Assembly (NCBI GenBank): GCA_003255065.1
Contig: QAOA01001205.1
Span: 453,712-517,711 of the forward strand
Origin: Cercis canadensis
Taxonomy: Eukaryota > Streptophyta > Magnoliopsida > Fabales > Fabaceae
Reading direction: 5' to 3'
DNA: 64,000 nt
The notes beneath the pieces are model-generated. The model was not told the origin of the DNA. It did no database searches and saw only the letters and a list, made by a program, of their open reading frames with translations. Within the stretch, counting starts at the first letter, position 1. Each line of letters starts with the position of its first letter. The position numbers and the translations under genes are program-made. Below are positions 27,271-39,122 of the stretch, one piece after another.

Positions 27271-27889
27271 GGCGATTACTCATAAAAAGGACAAGAAGAA
27301 CAGATAACCCAATGAAAGCAAATGATAAATAAACAAAGTGAATAATCTTATCTCCAAACTGGATCAGTAATTGGCTCAGCCTGCAGGTTATGTATGTTGG
27401 ACTCTGAATATTGCAGCTTGTTTGATGGCTGATATCCACATGGATCATCAGGCACTATATTTAAGTTAACAGGTTCAGGCTGATCAGCACAGTTGTGAGC
27501 TGGTTCAGATTGAGCATATTTCTCAGATGAAATACTCAAAGGACATTTAAGTGATTCAGACTCCTGCTGATCATATGACTAGTCTTCCTTATCTTCATCT
27601 TCGAGGATCAGCCTTCTCTTCTTACATGTGAACTATTCATTTCTATCTTCAATATCATTCTTATTCCCCTCTGCTTTTTAACTCAACCATTCTCCTTTTG
27701 CATTTTCATCCTCTTATATTCACCTTTAGTGCCTTCACTTTTTCTCAATTCTTCTGTCCCACACTCGCCCTCATCCCTTGGGGCTCATCCTTCACATTTC
27801 CAACTAACCCTTCTGTAGATATCCTTATATTATGGCCCAATATAACCCTCCCATTAAAGCCCAATTGCCATAATTCTCATGTCTTTTTT

Positions 27890-27911
27890 ATATATATATA
27901 TATATATATAT
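27890..27911 (+). repeat. Short TA microsatellite
   Basis: About eleven TA units within the long intron of the PHD pseudogene; nothing else is recognised in 27700-28540 apart from a GAGCTTGAGCTC-rich stretch near 28330-28395. Confidence 0.9.
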
Positions 27912-28962
27912 TACTTCTTAACATGTATAATAATTTTTAATTCTCTCTTCAATTATTAATTTATTACTCTCTTAACTCGGACTGATCTAACTTGATATTC
28001 AGAATTCGAATACCTTTAAACCGACCCTTAATTCACTCGTGTTTATTACGTAAATTGAACCTCAAGCACCTAACTCGACTTGACCTCTTACCCAACATAA
28101 TCCTCTGACCTCAACTCAAGCATCTTCACCTTCCTTCATTATGCAACTAGTCTACGCAATAACTACACATAAATGCACATGTATTACAATTTTATATTAT
28201 ATGCATAAATTTTTATTTGTTAATTATATTAATTTAGGTGAAAACAACTAAGTCGATCATTTCAACTTACCTTATCGAGTTGATTTAGCTCATTGGAGCC
28301 TATGAAACTCATAAATTCAAGCTAAACTCATTGAGCTTGAGCTCAATAAAATATGACTGAGAGGAGCTTGAGTTTAGCCTAGCTCGATGCCCATCATTAA
28401 CACAAATGTGTCTTTATACCATTGAGCACTATAAAGACAACAGATTTTCGAATCATGTAACAAGATACGAGACGCTTCAATATAGACGCCTAACTAACCA
28501 TGCCTCCTTACCCAATTTCAAATATTGTTAATCATTAATTTGTCAAAATAAGAATGCAACATAACTATGCTCAGCAGAAACCTGAGATTGGGCACAATAT
28601 ATGAGACGCTTCAAATCTCCTTTATCACCACACTTTTGACATTCATCTGAAAAAGATCATTAGAGGATTATAAATATATATTCTAATACAATGCCATAAA
28701 AAATGAAGCTATAAGTTGGAATTTTCTTATGATAATGGTAAAAACAAATGCCATCAAGGATCACGATAAATTCACACTGTATTCACCCAGTTTTGAGATT
28801 AATAATTGCATTTTTCCAAGTAAGTTATTTTATATTTTTCATAAATATAAATTCTGATAATTAAAGACAAAGAAAGAGTTAAGATACCCAAATTTTGATG
28901 GGGAATGATCAAGGTTGGCTACGGGTCTGGGTTTGCTGCTAATTAAGCATAATCCACCCTAC

Positions 28963-29424
28963 CGGATCAATGACTTCAATAATGCATTTTAGAAACTTAA
29001 TTCCACAAATACTATACTTTCCGAACAATTTCCACATCTACTATAGTTTTCATTTTTCTAGAAAAACTGGTGACGTAATTGTGTATATTGCGACATCACA
29101 AGAGTGACGCCATTTGAAAAATGGTGTCACTCTTGTGGTGACGCAATATCCAAATGACGTCACTATAAGGGTGATACAATAAGCTCAATTGTGTCACTCT
29201 TCCATCATGGCAGCACTGTCAAGAATCATAATTGGGTGTTGCAATTGGGCTTCTTGCATCACCCTTGTAGTGATGTCATTTAGATATTGCGTCACCGATT
29301 ATCCTAGTTGCAAAATGACATAATATTAAAAAAATGAAAATTATTGTAAATGTAGAAATAATTTGAAAAGTATGGTATTTGTGAAATTAAATTTACTTTT
29401 TGCATTATTAATTTCTTTGATCCC
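28963..29424. mobile_element. Foldback MITE family 3, copy a
   Basis: Long imperfect terminal inverted repeats of at least 60 bp. The left end reads GGATCAATGACTTCAATAAT then AACTTAATTCCACAAATACT; the right end, inward on the minus strand, reads GGGATCAAAGAAATTAATAA then AATTTAATTTCACAAATACC. The interior has its own palindromes around GAGTGACGCCATTTG and TGGTGTCACTC (29102-29135). No coding capacity. Confidence 0.75.
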
Positions 29425-29698
29425 ACCCAACCACCAACCCTAAAATCTACACTTGTTTTCACTAACGTCTAAGGGTTGTCTTGGGTCTGCTGCTAGATTC
29501 GTATTTTGGTATCTATCTTGAATAATAACTAGGTTAATTAAGTAAAGAGAAAAATAATCAATATAGATTACTGAGCCTTAAAAAAGTTTATTGAGTTAAC
29601 AATCCCAAAATGTGCTTTAAATATTAAATTAAATTAATAGTGTTAGAGGAGGAATTTGTTTGTCCTCCACATGAAAAAAAAGGTGCAGCGCATAAGTT

Positions 29699-30121
29699 GG
29701 ACCAATTCCTTCAATAATGTAATTTAGTAACTTAGTTCCATGAATATGTTGTTTTGCAAATATTTCCTTCAATACAGAAAACTTTTTTTTTTAATATTAT
29801 TTAGTTTAGTCAAAAGGCAAGAACGGTAATCACTATTGAGTGGCGCCATATAATTTGTCACCTCTTACCTTGAGAGGCGACAAATAATATGACACCACTA
29901 AATAGTGGCTGTCAGGATTCCTTATGCGTATATGTGTCACTAGAGAGATAGATCTTGAAATGGAGTGACTCAATTTCATATGTCGTCTCTCAACATAAGT
30001 TACGACACATAAAATGGTGCTTTGACAAAATAAAAATTACCATATTAAAAAAAATATTTTCAAATGTACCATATTTATGGAATTAAGTTCCTAAACTACA
30101 ATATTAAAAGAATTGATCCGC
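29699..30121. mobile_element. Foldback MITE family 3, copy b
   Basis: Same terminal motif as the copy 275 bp upstream: left GGACCAATTCCTTCAATAAT then AACTTAGTTCCATGAATATG; right, inward, GGATCAATTCTTTTAATATT then AACTTAATTCCATAAATATG. Interior palindromes GTGGCGCCATATAATTTGTC and GGCGACAAATAATATGACAC differ from copy a. No coding capacity. Confidence 0.75.
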
Positions 30122-30902
30122 ATAAGCTTGGTGCTCAATCTTTGATAATTGATAGCTCGTTTGCGTTTGTGTGTTTAAGGATGGGTTATTATTTGGCCTC
30201 ATGGGTGAAAAGAAGGATGATGGGGAACAAAAATTGTTGAATTATCTAGGCTAGGGTTGAAGGAAAGCGATTGATTATGCGATGGCGACAGAAAAGAAAG
30301 GAAAAACAGTAAAAGAATACGGGTGTATTATGTGTCTCCACCTTTTCAAGGATTCCTAAGCAGCTAAGCTGATTCCTCACTCACCATCTTTCACCGCACT
30401 CGCTGTGGAAGTAGAATAATACAATAATTACTACAGTACTAGTACTAAAACCCCATGTGCATTTGGTTGGAAGGTCATCATCTCGTTTTAGTAGTAACTG
30501 TTTACTGTTAGCAGAGAAAGGTTTCCGTAGGCATTGATTGGTAAGGGCTTTTTCTGTTTGATGGATTGGATTGGATTTGATTTGATTTGATTTGATTTGG
30601 ATACGCTCACCAATCATCACTCACCATATCGCTGCAATAAATCATTGATACTGATATACAGAGGTTGCAGAAACTCTACTCCATAAACTAACAGAATTGC
30701 AGATTAATTAGAACAAAATTTTAATTGCATTTCTTTTATCTGTGTTGATGTATAAGTGTAAATAATATTCACAAAAAAAATGGTTGTGGCCTGACTCCGC
30801 CAGAAGAACCACGTTAGCTGAACAAAGTGTAAATGTACAAAATCCTGGACCATCAGCTGAATTTAAGCATGCATGCACAGGTGAAGAGCACAAGGCATTG
30901 TC
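30122..30902. other. WD40 gene 3' side, no gene seen
   Basis: Contains a short GATTT repeat (about 30560-30600). The part nearest 30903 is probably the 3' untranslated region of the WD40 gene. No other gene is seen. Confidence 0.5.
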
Positions 30903-33821
30903 CTAGAGCCTAACCGGCAATCCCAAGTTGTGGAATGTCTTAATTGTTCCATCACAACCAGCTGTAACAATGGATAGTCCCCATGTTTCTGATAGAGGGC
31001 TGTGGTGACACTGACAAGGATCCTTCACACATAGCTGCTGCTGCTGATGCTGATCATATTCTCCTTCTCCAAAAGGTAAATCCCAAACAGGAAGTTTCTC
31101 CTCAGGCCATGTCGTAGAACCTCGGCATGTACCATCAATGGAGAACCAATTACCAAGAGAAAAACGTTCCAAATCTCTAACACAAGTATGGTCTTGCATT
31201 TGTGGACAACAATGGGCAAAATTCCTGTGACTGTGAGAGACCCTTTGTTCTCTTGTCATGCCTGACCAAGGTAAAGCAACAGTCACACCCTCCGAGAAGA
31301 AGTACTCACAGGAACGCTTAGATTTTGTCTGTTTAGATGATGCATTTCCCATCTCACTGTAATTCCAAACATACACACGACAGTCCTCTCCAACTGAAAT
31401 TATATGTCTTCCACTAGATGTAAATGACCCTGACATCTGACTTCCTGACTTTGAAAGACCTGCTGTTACATGCAGTAATATCAAAGTTACTTACAATTTC
31501 CCTCTACAACCACATCACAACCTTCTCACTAAAAACGCATCTCATGTCAAAATTGCAAAATGTAGCTCCCAACATCGCTGCCAAAGCAATACTACATACA
31601 ACAAAACAGAACAGTCTTGACAAGCACAATACAATAGAAAATTTTACACTCATGAAATCATGACAAAATTTATTCAATTTTAGCAAAGCAAAAACACAAC
31701 ATTCAGGGAAGCCATCACCATCAAATGACAGCAAAGATCACAAACCCACAGAGAAAAAGAAAATATGAAAGTTGGAAAATGGTAGCAAATCAGGTAACAT
31801 TGCAGATGGTAAATGATTTGTACTAAACTTTCCAAGCTATCCTAATAGTCTCTCCCTAAAGACTCGAAACACTAATCACTTTACCTCTGTATTTCTGCAC
31901 AACATCAATGCCATCCAATATACGAAGTTTTGAATCTTCTGATGTGATCATAACTCTCTGACGTTTATACTGAGAAAACTTCAATAAGGAAAAAAACAAA
32001 GTGTTATAAATTTATAATGTTAATAAATGAAGTACAAAGTATAACATATTAATAGAGAATTTCTAGAGTAAAACCTGAATGCCAGTAATCTTGTTGCCGG
32101 CGGTTTTCTTCCTTCCATGAACATTTATCTGTGCCTCAAGCTGGAAATGTTTGCCTAAACAATTAGAAACCCAATTTAGACACTCCACTTCTTCATCTCT
32201 TCTTTTCTTTTCATAGAACTATAGTAACCTATGAGTACATACCTGAAGCAACATAAAAGCGACAAGTGCCTGTAAGGGAACCAACTACAAAACCCTGCAT
32301 GTAATAAATAGTTTCCTCAGTGTGATAGAAGCATGGGTTTCCAGAGTTGTAATAGTTAGAAAGGCTCATAAAATCATGAAAAAATTAAGTCAAGTATTTA
32401 TTCGTCATACTTTCCCATCAGGCTGGTAACTTATAGCAGTTATCACATCTCGTACATCTGCCCAGTCAACCACTCGCCCTTCATATGTCCCCCATATTCG
32501 AACTTTACCATCTATTGACCCACTGATGAAGTAATTTTCATCAACAGGATTGAATTGAATGCAGGTCACTGTTTGCAATTAAAGAAAAGACAATTACAGT
32601 TCCGTTTATGGCACAAAGGCATATTTATGTTTCTGAGGAACAAAGCATACAACAGTAAAAGTTTATCAAACTAATCAAAAGATGATTGCCAGAAAAGGAG
32701 ATAAAAAGGTGTTCTTCACTTATACTTACCATAGTCTTTGTGGGGGAAAACACTTAGACATTGATTGCAACCAACTTGCCACAATCGAACGGTTTTATCC
32801 ATAGAAGATGAAAGGAGAATCTGCAAAGAGGTATTTTAGATCAGCTTCATTAAACAATTGCAAACAGAACAAATATGATGGATTGACATATATGAAGAAA
32901 ATAAATGAAGCTTCTCCACGTTGAACTCACATCTGAATTAAACCAAGCCAAATCCAAGATATCACTGGAATGACCATAGAATTCTTGCAGAGGTGTTTCC
33001 TCAAGTTGAAGAACCTTATTTGGAAAGAAGATGGGGGATTGGCTTGACTGTTTCTTCCAAGAACAGGAGATGTCTTGTTTTACTTTGTTGATAAAACTGT
33101 CTAGTACTGAGTTACAATTAGTGGATGTATCCAGCGATATAACACGCCAAATGCGAACAACCCCATCTTCACCACCGCTTGCTAGATACTGGCCATTGGG
33201 ACTAAATTTCATAGTCCAGATTAAGCCTTTGTGCGCTCTAATCTCTTGTCCAGTGTATAACGCACTGAATTCCATCCACCTCTTCTTATTCTGCCTTACC
33301 TTTATTCTACGACTTCTATTAGTCCCTGTATTTAGCTTTGATGTGGCTTTGCCTCCTCCTCCTACTTTCTTAGTGTGTACAAACCGCTTCCACCAGTTTG
33401 GCCTTTTCTTGGTGCCCATATCAAAATCCACATGTTCTTCTCGAGCCTCAGCTTCTGTTTGTCTGATTCCGGGGCCTGAGGAAAAGAGCTCATACACCTC
33501 TGCATTATCCCCGGGGCGCCCTTTCAATTCATCAAACAAATCATTTGCTTCACAAGCCGCTTTCCTACCTGAGAAAACCAGCTTGTCAGCTACTTGATCA
33601 CCACTTGAGACTGCTCCACCGCACTCCCTCATCCTGTTCTTTGAACAAGCATCAGCAAAACCCATTCCCTGTAGAAAACGTTGCCTTCTTTCTTTAACAC
33701 TGCCAGGCTCATTCACCCAAACTTCATAATCAAATTTGTCACATCCTAACTCGTGTTGAGGTGACAGACAATCCGCTGAGTCGTAGAACACATCAATATC
33801 TCCTTCATCACAGCTCAGCAT
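30903..33821 (-). CDS. WD40-repeat protein (plant transducin-like, At5g54200 group)
   Basis: Seven exons on the minus strand: 33821-32931, 32820-32730, 32568-32411, 32294-32243, 32154-32075, 31978-31885 and 31459-30903. All are GT-AG and in phase, giving 640 aa. The chosen start is the first ATG of the long first exon ([10 protein letters not shown]); the frame is open further upstream but only with TTG. The N-terminal 190 residues are acidic and low complexity with [15 protein letters not shown], a block common in this group, and a basic patch [15 protein letters not shown] near 168-182. WD repeats follow: [20 protein letters not shown] with [13 protein letters not shown] (194-227), [20 protein letters not shown] with [31 protein letters not shown] with [38 protein letters not shown], and [20 protein letters not shown] at the end. 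It is a beta-propeller scaffold; its partner is unknown. Confidence 0.9.
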
Positions 33822-34183
33822 ATCTATTCTTGTACTTATAGGCGAAAATCCACATGAAAATATCACTTTGCAACTCTTCCCCGGCCAATCAATCAACTGC
33901 TTACAATCCCTTTATGTACCAGCACCAGCACCAGGACCAGTACCAACCCAAACCCCAATTCACGGACCGAGTTTTTCTCGCTAATTACGAAAAATTCAGC
34001 TGAATATAAAATGTTACAAGCATGGTTTAAGTACGAGGAACCAAGTACGAGCTCCAAAAGACAACCAATGACAATGGTTTTTTGCATGTTCTAATCTCCA
34101 AACCTCCCTCCAATAAAGTCCCCAAGTCTAAAAGAATAATTAATTATTCCCCAAACCCGGATAGACTATAATAATCAAATCAA

Positions 34184-34215
<32 letters not shown>

Positions 34216-36880
34216 NAAAAAAAAAAAAAAAAAAAAAAGGAAACACCACAGGAGACTAAGCTTTGAGTTGGAAGACTGTACCGGGCTTAAATGCTAAGCA
34301 ACACCAAAATTCAACAGTATCACCGACCCTCCAATTTTCGTGGCTACTACAACAAGTCAAGGGTCAATATGAATTGGACAGCAGCGAGAGCGAGCAGATA
34401 TATAAAAGTAAGTAAGAAAGCAAAAGGGCTTCCAAGTGCTCTGTATCGAATTTGAACCCAATAAGAATTGAATGAATGGTATTGGTTGGGCAGTGTTGGA
34501 GATAAAAAGAGAAACTGGCGGAGGAAGGAAAGGTGAAGGCTACCCAACAAGGGTGAGAGGGTGTCTCCCCAGAAATCAAAACGAGCTTCTTCACTTCAGC
34601 CAACAATTGTCGATCCCACGCAGCTTTACTGAACTCAAGTGCCGTGCCTCGAGATCTGGATTTTGGGATTGAAGATTGCAAGCGCACGAGCGACAAAAAC
34701 GAGCGGCGCAGCCCGGGAAACAAGGGGCTAGTGTTGTGCCTCTGCAGACCAAACCACCCTATGCTTCTACCTTTTCATGTTTTGCTTTGTAATCCCCAAC
34801 CATTATCTGTTACATTAAACCAACCGTTAACTAAACATGGAAAGAAATTCAGTATATGATAAAACCATACATACATATATACATATCAAACAATCCAGCA
34901 ATTCTGTTCTATATTACAGTTTACAGACATGTCACAGGCCCAAAGCAAAAGAATTATCCTTTAAAAGTACTTGTGTATTCCATTCCAGAAAACCCAGATG
35001 AAAAAGAATATTCGTAATATTAAAAAATATAAATTAACGAAACCAAATAAAGAAAGCGTACATTTGGCCTTTGGAGACCCGGCAATCAAACAAGTAAAGT
35101 CAGAGCAAATTCAAGAAAAGTATTGTTTTTGAGCCGCAACTGCACAGCAGCAGCAGCAACTCGATAATTTAACTCGCACAAGTTTCCCTCTTTTTTCAAG
35201 TCTTCTTTTTTCTGAGCTTTACTAGTGTTCGTGGATGGAATAGAATGCTCGGAATTAAAAGTGACATTAATGATATTAAAACCGTACAGCTAATTGTGTG
35301 ATTGATTGCTACTATTACTAGTGACATTTTTTGAGACTTCCTAAGAGCATTAATGGGAATTAAAGCATTTTTTGCCACTCGTAAAGATTACGAAACGGGA
35401 AATGAAAATGAGACAGGCTGTGTGAAACAAGGTTTGTGATACTAGGACTAGTAGGAGTAGCCACAACTAGAGCTAACAAAGAGGGATGGATGGAGTGTAG
35501 CGAGTAGAGTTGATACTTGATATCCTCTTCTCTACTCCTAGCGAAAGCGATGACTCGCAACTCTAAGACCTATGAGTGACAGGTGTCCATTATCGACTTC
35601 CCCGTTACAGCAAAACACCTACTCTTGCTCTGTATTTACTTCAGATTTAAATTAAAGTTTTTGGGTTTCGTGCTTCTGTGTTTGTTTTGTTTGCGTTGCG
35701 TTGCGCCATTAAAGAGAGCTTTGGTTAGTTGTAGTTGTTGTATTGGAGTGAGGCAGCTAGGTGTGTAGTTCTGATCCCTTGTTCTGGCTTCTGGGTATAT
35801 TGGACATTCGTCTTCTTTTCCTTTTCTCAATGTAAATAAATATGCTTATGTACATGACAAAAATCTGCCCTTTTAGGTTGTTGTTGGCATTTAAATTTTA
35901 ACCCAAAGAGAGAAGAAACTAATTAAGTGAAAAAGAGAAGGACTTGTTCTGAATTGAGAAGGGATCAAATTACTGTATACTATAATACTAAGAGACAGAG
36001 TAAGGGTCATAAAATGGATATACCTTAGCTTCCTATCCTATGTCAATGACACTGAAAGGACCTTTCTCTGATACCACTTTCTTCTATCACCCAGAGGAAT
36101 CAGTTGCTCACAGATTCTGAAAGCCAATCCCAATTTTCCCCTTTCTGTAAAAGGTGTTTGAGAAAAAAGGAAACTTCTTTAAAACTGGATTTGTCCTTTC
36201 GGGTGGATTTACGAGCAATAAACCAGAAGAAGAAACTCACGTGATTCAAGTGAAACAAGAGAGGACCCATCATCAGTTGAAGCACCGCAAATGGAAGAGC
36301 TTGTTCTCACAGACACAGAGTGAGGGTATCTCTGCCATTGAATCGATCAAGGAGACTCTCTCAGTCACAGTGCTCTGCTAATAAATGGAAGGGAAATTTG
36401 AACAAGATTTGTTTGAGAAACCCTTTATAGTTTGAGAGAGAGAATAAGAGACACGTAGTGTGTAGTGAACGGGGTGTGTATCTGTAAATCATGTATCATG
36501 TGTGTATATCAGTGTATGTGTAATGAGAAGCCCTATTCTATTGTTATTACTACACCTTGCTTAATTCTCACATTAATCTTATAAAAATTAAAAAAAAAAA
36601 AAAAAAAAAAGTCAATTATTTTACTAATATAAATCAGTGAAATTCTAATTAGCATCTTCCAGATATCACTACTCAAATGGGTATCGGTGAAAGAGAGGTG
36701 ATAAGATGGATGATAGTCCACGTCATTATCACTACCTTAGCACCTATCGAACCTTCCAAAACCGTCCCCCCACTGTCACACTCATCTTTGTCTTGTGATA
36801 TTCCTTCCCCATTTACAGCCGTTGATTTCAACGCAATTACCAGCGGTGATCTGGACTTGTCCTTCCCAATATGTACTTAA
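33822..36880. other. WD40 upstream region; no coding gene recognised
   Basis: A GC-richer block at about 34640-34750 (plus strand GAGCGGCGCAGCCCGGGAAAC) may be the first, non-coding exon and promoter of the WD40 gene. A minus-strand TATAAAG motif lies near 36425 with a CT-rich downstream stretch, which could begin a second transcript running towards 36100, but I find no convincing protein. A-runs lie at 34189-34238 and about 36589-36610. Confidence 0.4.
34189..34238 (+). repeat. A-homopolymer interrupted by one N
   Basis: A run of 27 A, N at 34216, then 22 A, between the WD40 first coding exon and its probable promoter. Confidence 0.9.
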
Positions 36881-37448
36881 ATTAGAATAATAATGATTTT
36901 TTATAGACAAATTTCCTATGTAGCATATTAATTGCTTAAAACGATTACAAAGATTATTCTTTTTTTTTTTTTAACAAATACCGAAATTATATATATAATC
37001 CCAATAAGTGTGGAGTCTGCAGCAAGAATCTCTAGTTGCCAAAATCCCTAATTATTATTTAAAATTTCATTTGTTTTAATCTGCTCAAGCCTCGTTGCAT
37101 TATTACAATCCCCACGAACCTTAGCCTTAGCTAGCTGTAATGGACGTGTTAGAATCTTACACTCGTGTGTTACTACATGCCAGTTGTGCTATTTGCACCA
37201 ATCACGTGTCACGTGTGTGTGTCCGCATAATATAATATAATAATATAAAATAATAAAAATTGGATAATTTACCAAAATAATATTATCTAGAATTTACGAA
37301 TCTATGTTACTTTTAAAAAATATTTATTAAAATTTATTACTTTTTTCGAACAATACATGTTAAAACGTTTTTTTCATAAAACGTTAAAATATTATAACGT
37401 TTTAAACAATAAATGCTAAAATGTAAAACGTATTTTTTGTTAAAAACG

Positions 37449-37501
<53 letters not shown>
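37449..37501 (+). repeat. TA microsatellite
   Basis: About 26 TA units inside the family 5 element. Confidence 0.95.
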
Positions 37502-37505
<4 letters not shown>

Positions 37506-37631
37506 CTTTTCTAAAAATGCTGAAACATAACTCAAAAATCTGACAAATCTCTTGAAAGCTAAAGAAAACACAAAAATGAAATGCGTATTCATTTTAACGT
37601 TTATTTCATTCTCGAAGTCTAGTTAACGTAA

Positions 37632-37672
37632 AAATGAATCCGCGTTTTCTAGGAGAAAACGCGGATTCATTT
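37632..37672. repeat. Perfect 19-bp inverted repeat
   Basis: AAATGAATCCGCGTTTTCT, loop AGG, then its exact complement. The stem can extend outwards with a small bulge (CGTAAA with TTTACG). Confidence 0.95.
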
Positions 37673-38111
37673 ACGCATTTTCTTTAGTTTCAAAATTGAT
37701 CTATTTTGGTAAATAGTTTTAAAAATAACTTAAATTCGTAATTTTTTTTATTAAATTGTATTATTTTAGTAAATTTGCCAATAAAATGATATGACAATTC
37801 ATCTAATAATAATGGGTTTAAACCAATCACAATTAACAAATAAAGTTCTCACTTCAGAAAAGAAAAAACAGATACAGTTCTAAAGCAAAAGGTTATATAC
37901 ATATATTTGTGGAAAACGAAAATTAGAAAAGAAATAACATTATGACAAATGACATAGCATAAAAAGATTGACACTAATGTCTTATGTGATCAAATTACGC
38001 AAATCCCGGGATCCTATCTATGTAAGCATAGTGTTTGTTAATTTGTTATTAACTTATTATGCGTAAAAGAAACAAAAAATAGGAAAATTTTTAATAATTA
38101 TATGGGAATTT

Positions 38112-39122
38112 GCAGCAAATTGACTAAAAAAAATATTTTAGCAAACTATTTACTAAAATAAAACATTGTGCAAAGTATTTATCAAAATATTATATTTTTA
38201 ATTATTTTATTTATAAGACACATATAAGATGAGTCACGCTACTTTAGAAGTATCATGACTCAAAGAGACATACTACTTTAAAATAGCATGATTCCAAGGG
38301 ACATACTACTTTGAAGCTATGTTGCACGGGGACGGGGACTCGTCTCGTCTTTGGTACGAATACGAAACGCGAGTACGACGATTTTTCAAAAACAAAGGTA
38401 TAGGGACGCCACGTCATGTGTGTATATATATATATATATTAATAATTATATATGTAATTATGTATCAAATCGTTAACAAATATCAACTAAAAATCATTAA
38501 AATGAACAATTTTAAAATTCTCAAGCATTACAAAATATCAACATAAATCCTTAGCAAATAAATAACAACTAACAAGTATGAATTATTACCTCAAAATACA
38601 AATTATCAATGAAAATTCAAATCATAACACTATTAATTTCATCATTTTCATTACCACCATCACCACCATAAACGGCGTCGTTCCACTAAGGAGGAGAGAC
38701 CGGTCATACGAAAACGGCGCCGTTCCACTTAAAGCAATTATTGATCATCCAAGACGACGCCGTTCGACTCTGTCCGGTATTTTTTGCTGTTTCGCACACA
38801 TTTTTTTGACAAAACTTGAAGTTTCGAAACGTTAAACTTGAAAAAAAAAACTCCTGGGAAACGATTTTTTGCCGTCTCTGCACTATGAAACGTGTTTCGC
38901 GTTTCGTCCCCATCCCCGAAACGGGGATGCACAATTTTTTCACGTCCCGGTGCTTCTGTGCTTTAAAGTATAGTGACTATACTTACAAAGTAGCGTAACC
39001 TTTTTATCTGCGTGTTTATCAATAATTTAATCAAAACTGTCCTAAAATTAATAAATAATTTTTAAACTATCCTATTTGCATGAATACTTTGTAAAATTAT
39101 ATTTTTTTAGTCATTTTTGCAC
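38112..39122. mobile_element. Family 5-like element split by a nested hAT MITE
   Basis: Left terminus GCAGCAAATTGACTAAAAAA; right terminus, inward on the minus strand, GGTGCAAAAATGACTAAAAA. Next to them CAAACTATTTACT and CAAAGTATTCATG correspond. The interior has ACTACTTT-GAAG and CTTTAAAGTA palindromic pieces and is interrupted by the 644-bp element at 38317-38960. Removing that insertion leaves about 360 bp, the size expected from the copies at 37265 (less its microsatellite) and 55650. Confidence 0.6.
38317..38960. mobile_element. hAT-like MITE, family B copy 2
   Basis: 644 bp flanked by 8-bp duplications CTTTGAAG (38309-38316) and CTTTAAAG (38961-38968). Ends: CTATGTTGCACGGGGACG on the left and, inward on the minus strand, CACAGAAGCACCGGGACG on the right. 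Internal ACGGCGTCGTTCCACT and ACGGCGCCGTTCCACTT blocks and a short TA repeat. It is a relative of 13620-14203. No transposase. Confidence 0.8.

Larger units (their letters stand above)
27012..28646 (-). pseudogene. PHD-finger protein gene remnant (At1g43770/AIPP-like family)
   Basis: Three exon-like pieces on the minus strand. 28646-28543 starts after a TTTTTCAG acceptor and reads DECQKCGDKGDLKRLIYCAQ then SQVSAEHSYV, a PHD-like zinc-finger start in which later Cys positions are lost before a stop. About 27630-27351 reads CKKRRLILEDEDKED, a TAG, then a hydrophilic stretch ending LQAEPITDPVWR, the hallmark that normally precedes a Gly-Ser-Phe block. 27194-27012 reads GQFRINNKG, LVAH, TGA, STIACSKL, IPSMLDVELLSRFD, then after a frame change PTDYSIALYFFPLYER, matching the conserved block after the PHD in this family. 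Lesions: two nonsense codons, a frameshift, and a splice donor AG-ATAAG where AG-GTAAG is expected. Downstream exons are missing. Family assignment is from memory of the motifs. Confidence 0.72.
37265..37784. mobile_element. Hairpin-bearing inverted-repeat element, family 5 copy a
   Basis: Termini are inverted: left AATTTACCAAAATAATATTA; right, read inward on the minus strand, AAATTTACTAAAATAATACA. Just inside, TTACGAATCTATGTTACTTT matches TTACGAATTTAAGTTATTTT. The interior holds several ACGTTTT palindromes, a 53-bp TA microsatellite (37449-37501) and a perfect 19-bp stem (37632-37650 with 37654-37672). A copy with the same organisation lies at 55650-56013. No coding capacity. Confidence 0.65.

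Noticed and set aside
27960..28404. Stretch with GAGCTTGAGCTC and CTAGCTCGATGCCCATC resembling ends of another hAT-like repeat
   Set aside because: No matching second terminus or target duplication could be found.
34364..34723. Minus-strand frame of 119 codons upstream of the WD40 gene
   Set aside because: It starts only with TTG and turns into membrane-like low complexity; better explained as a 5' leader region.
36154..36381. Plus-strand frame of 75 codons
   Set aside because: No domain, and the region looks like a promoter or leader on the minus strand.
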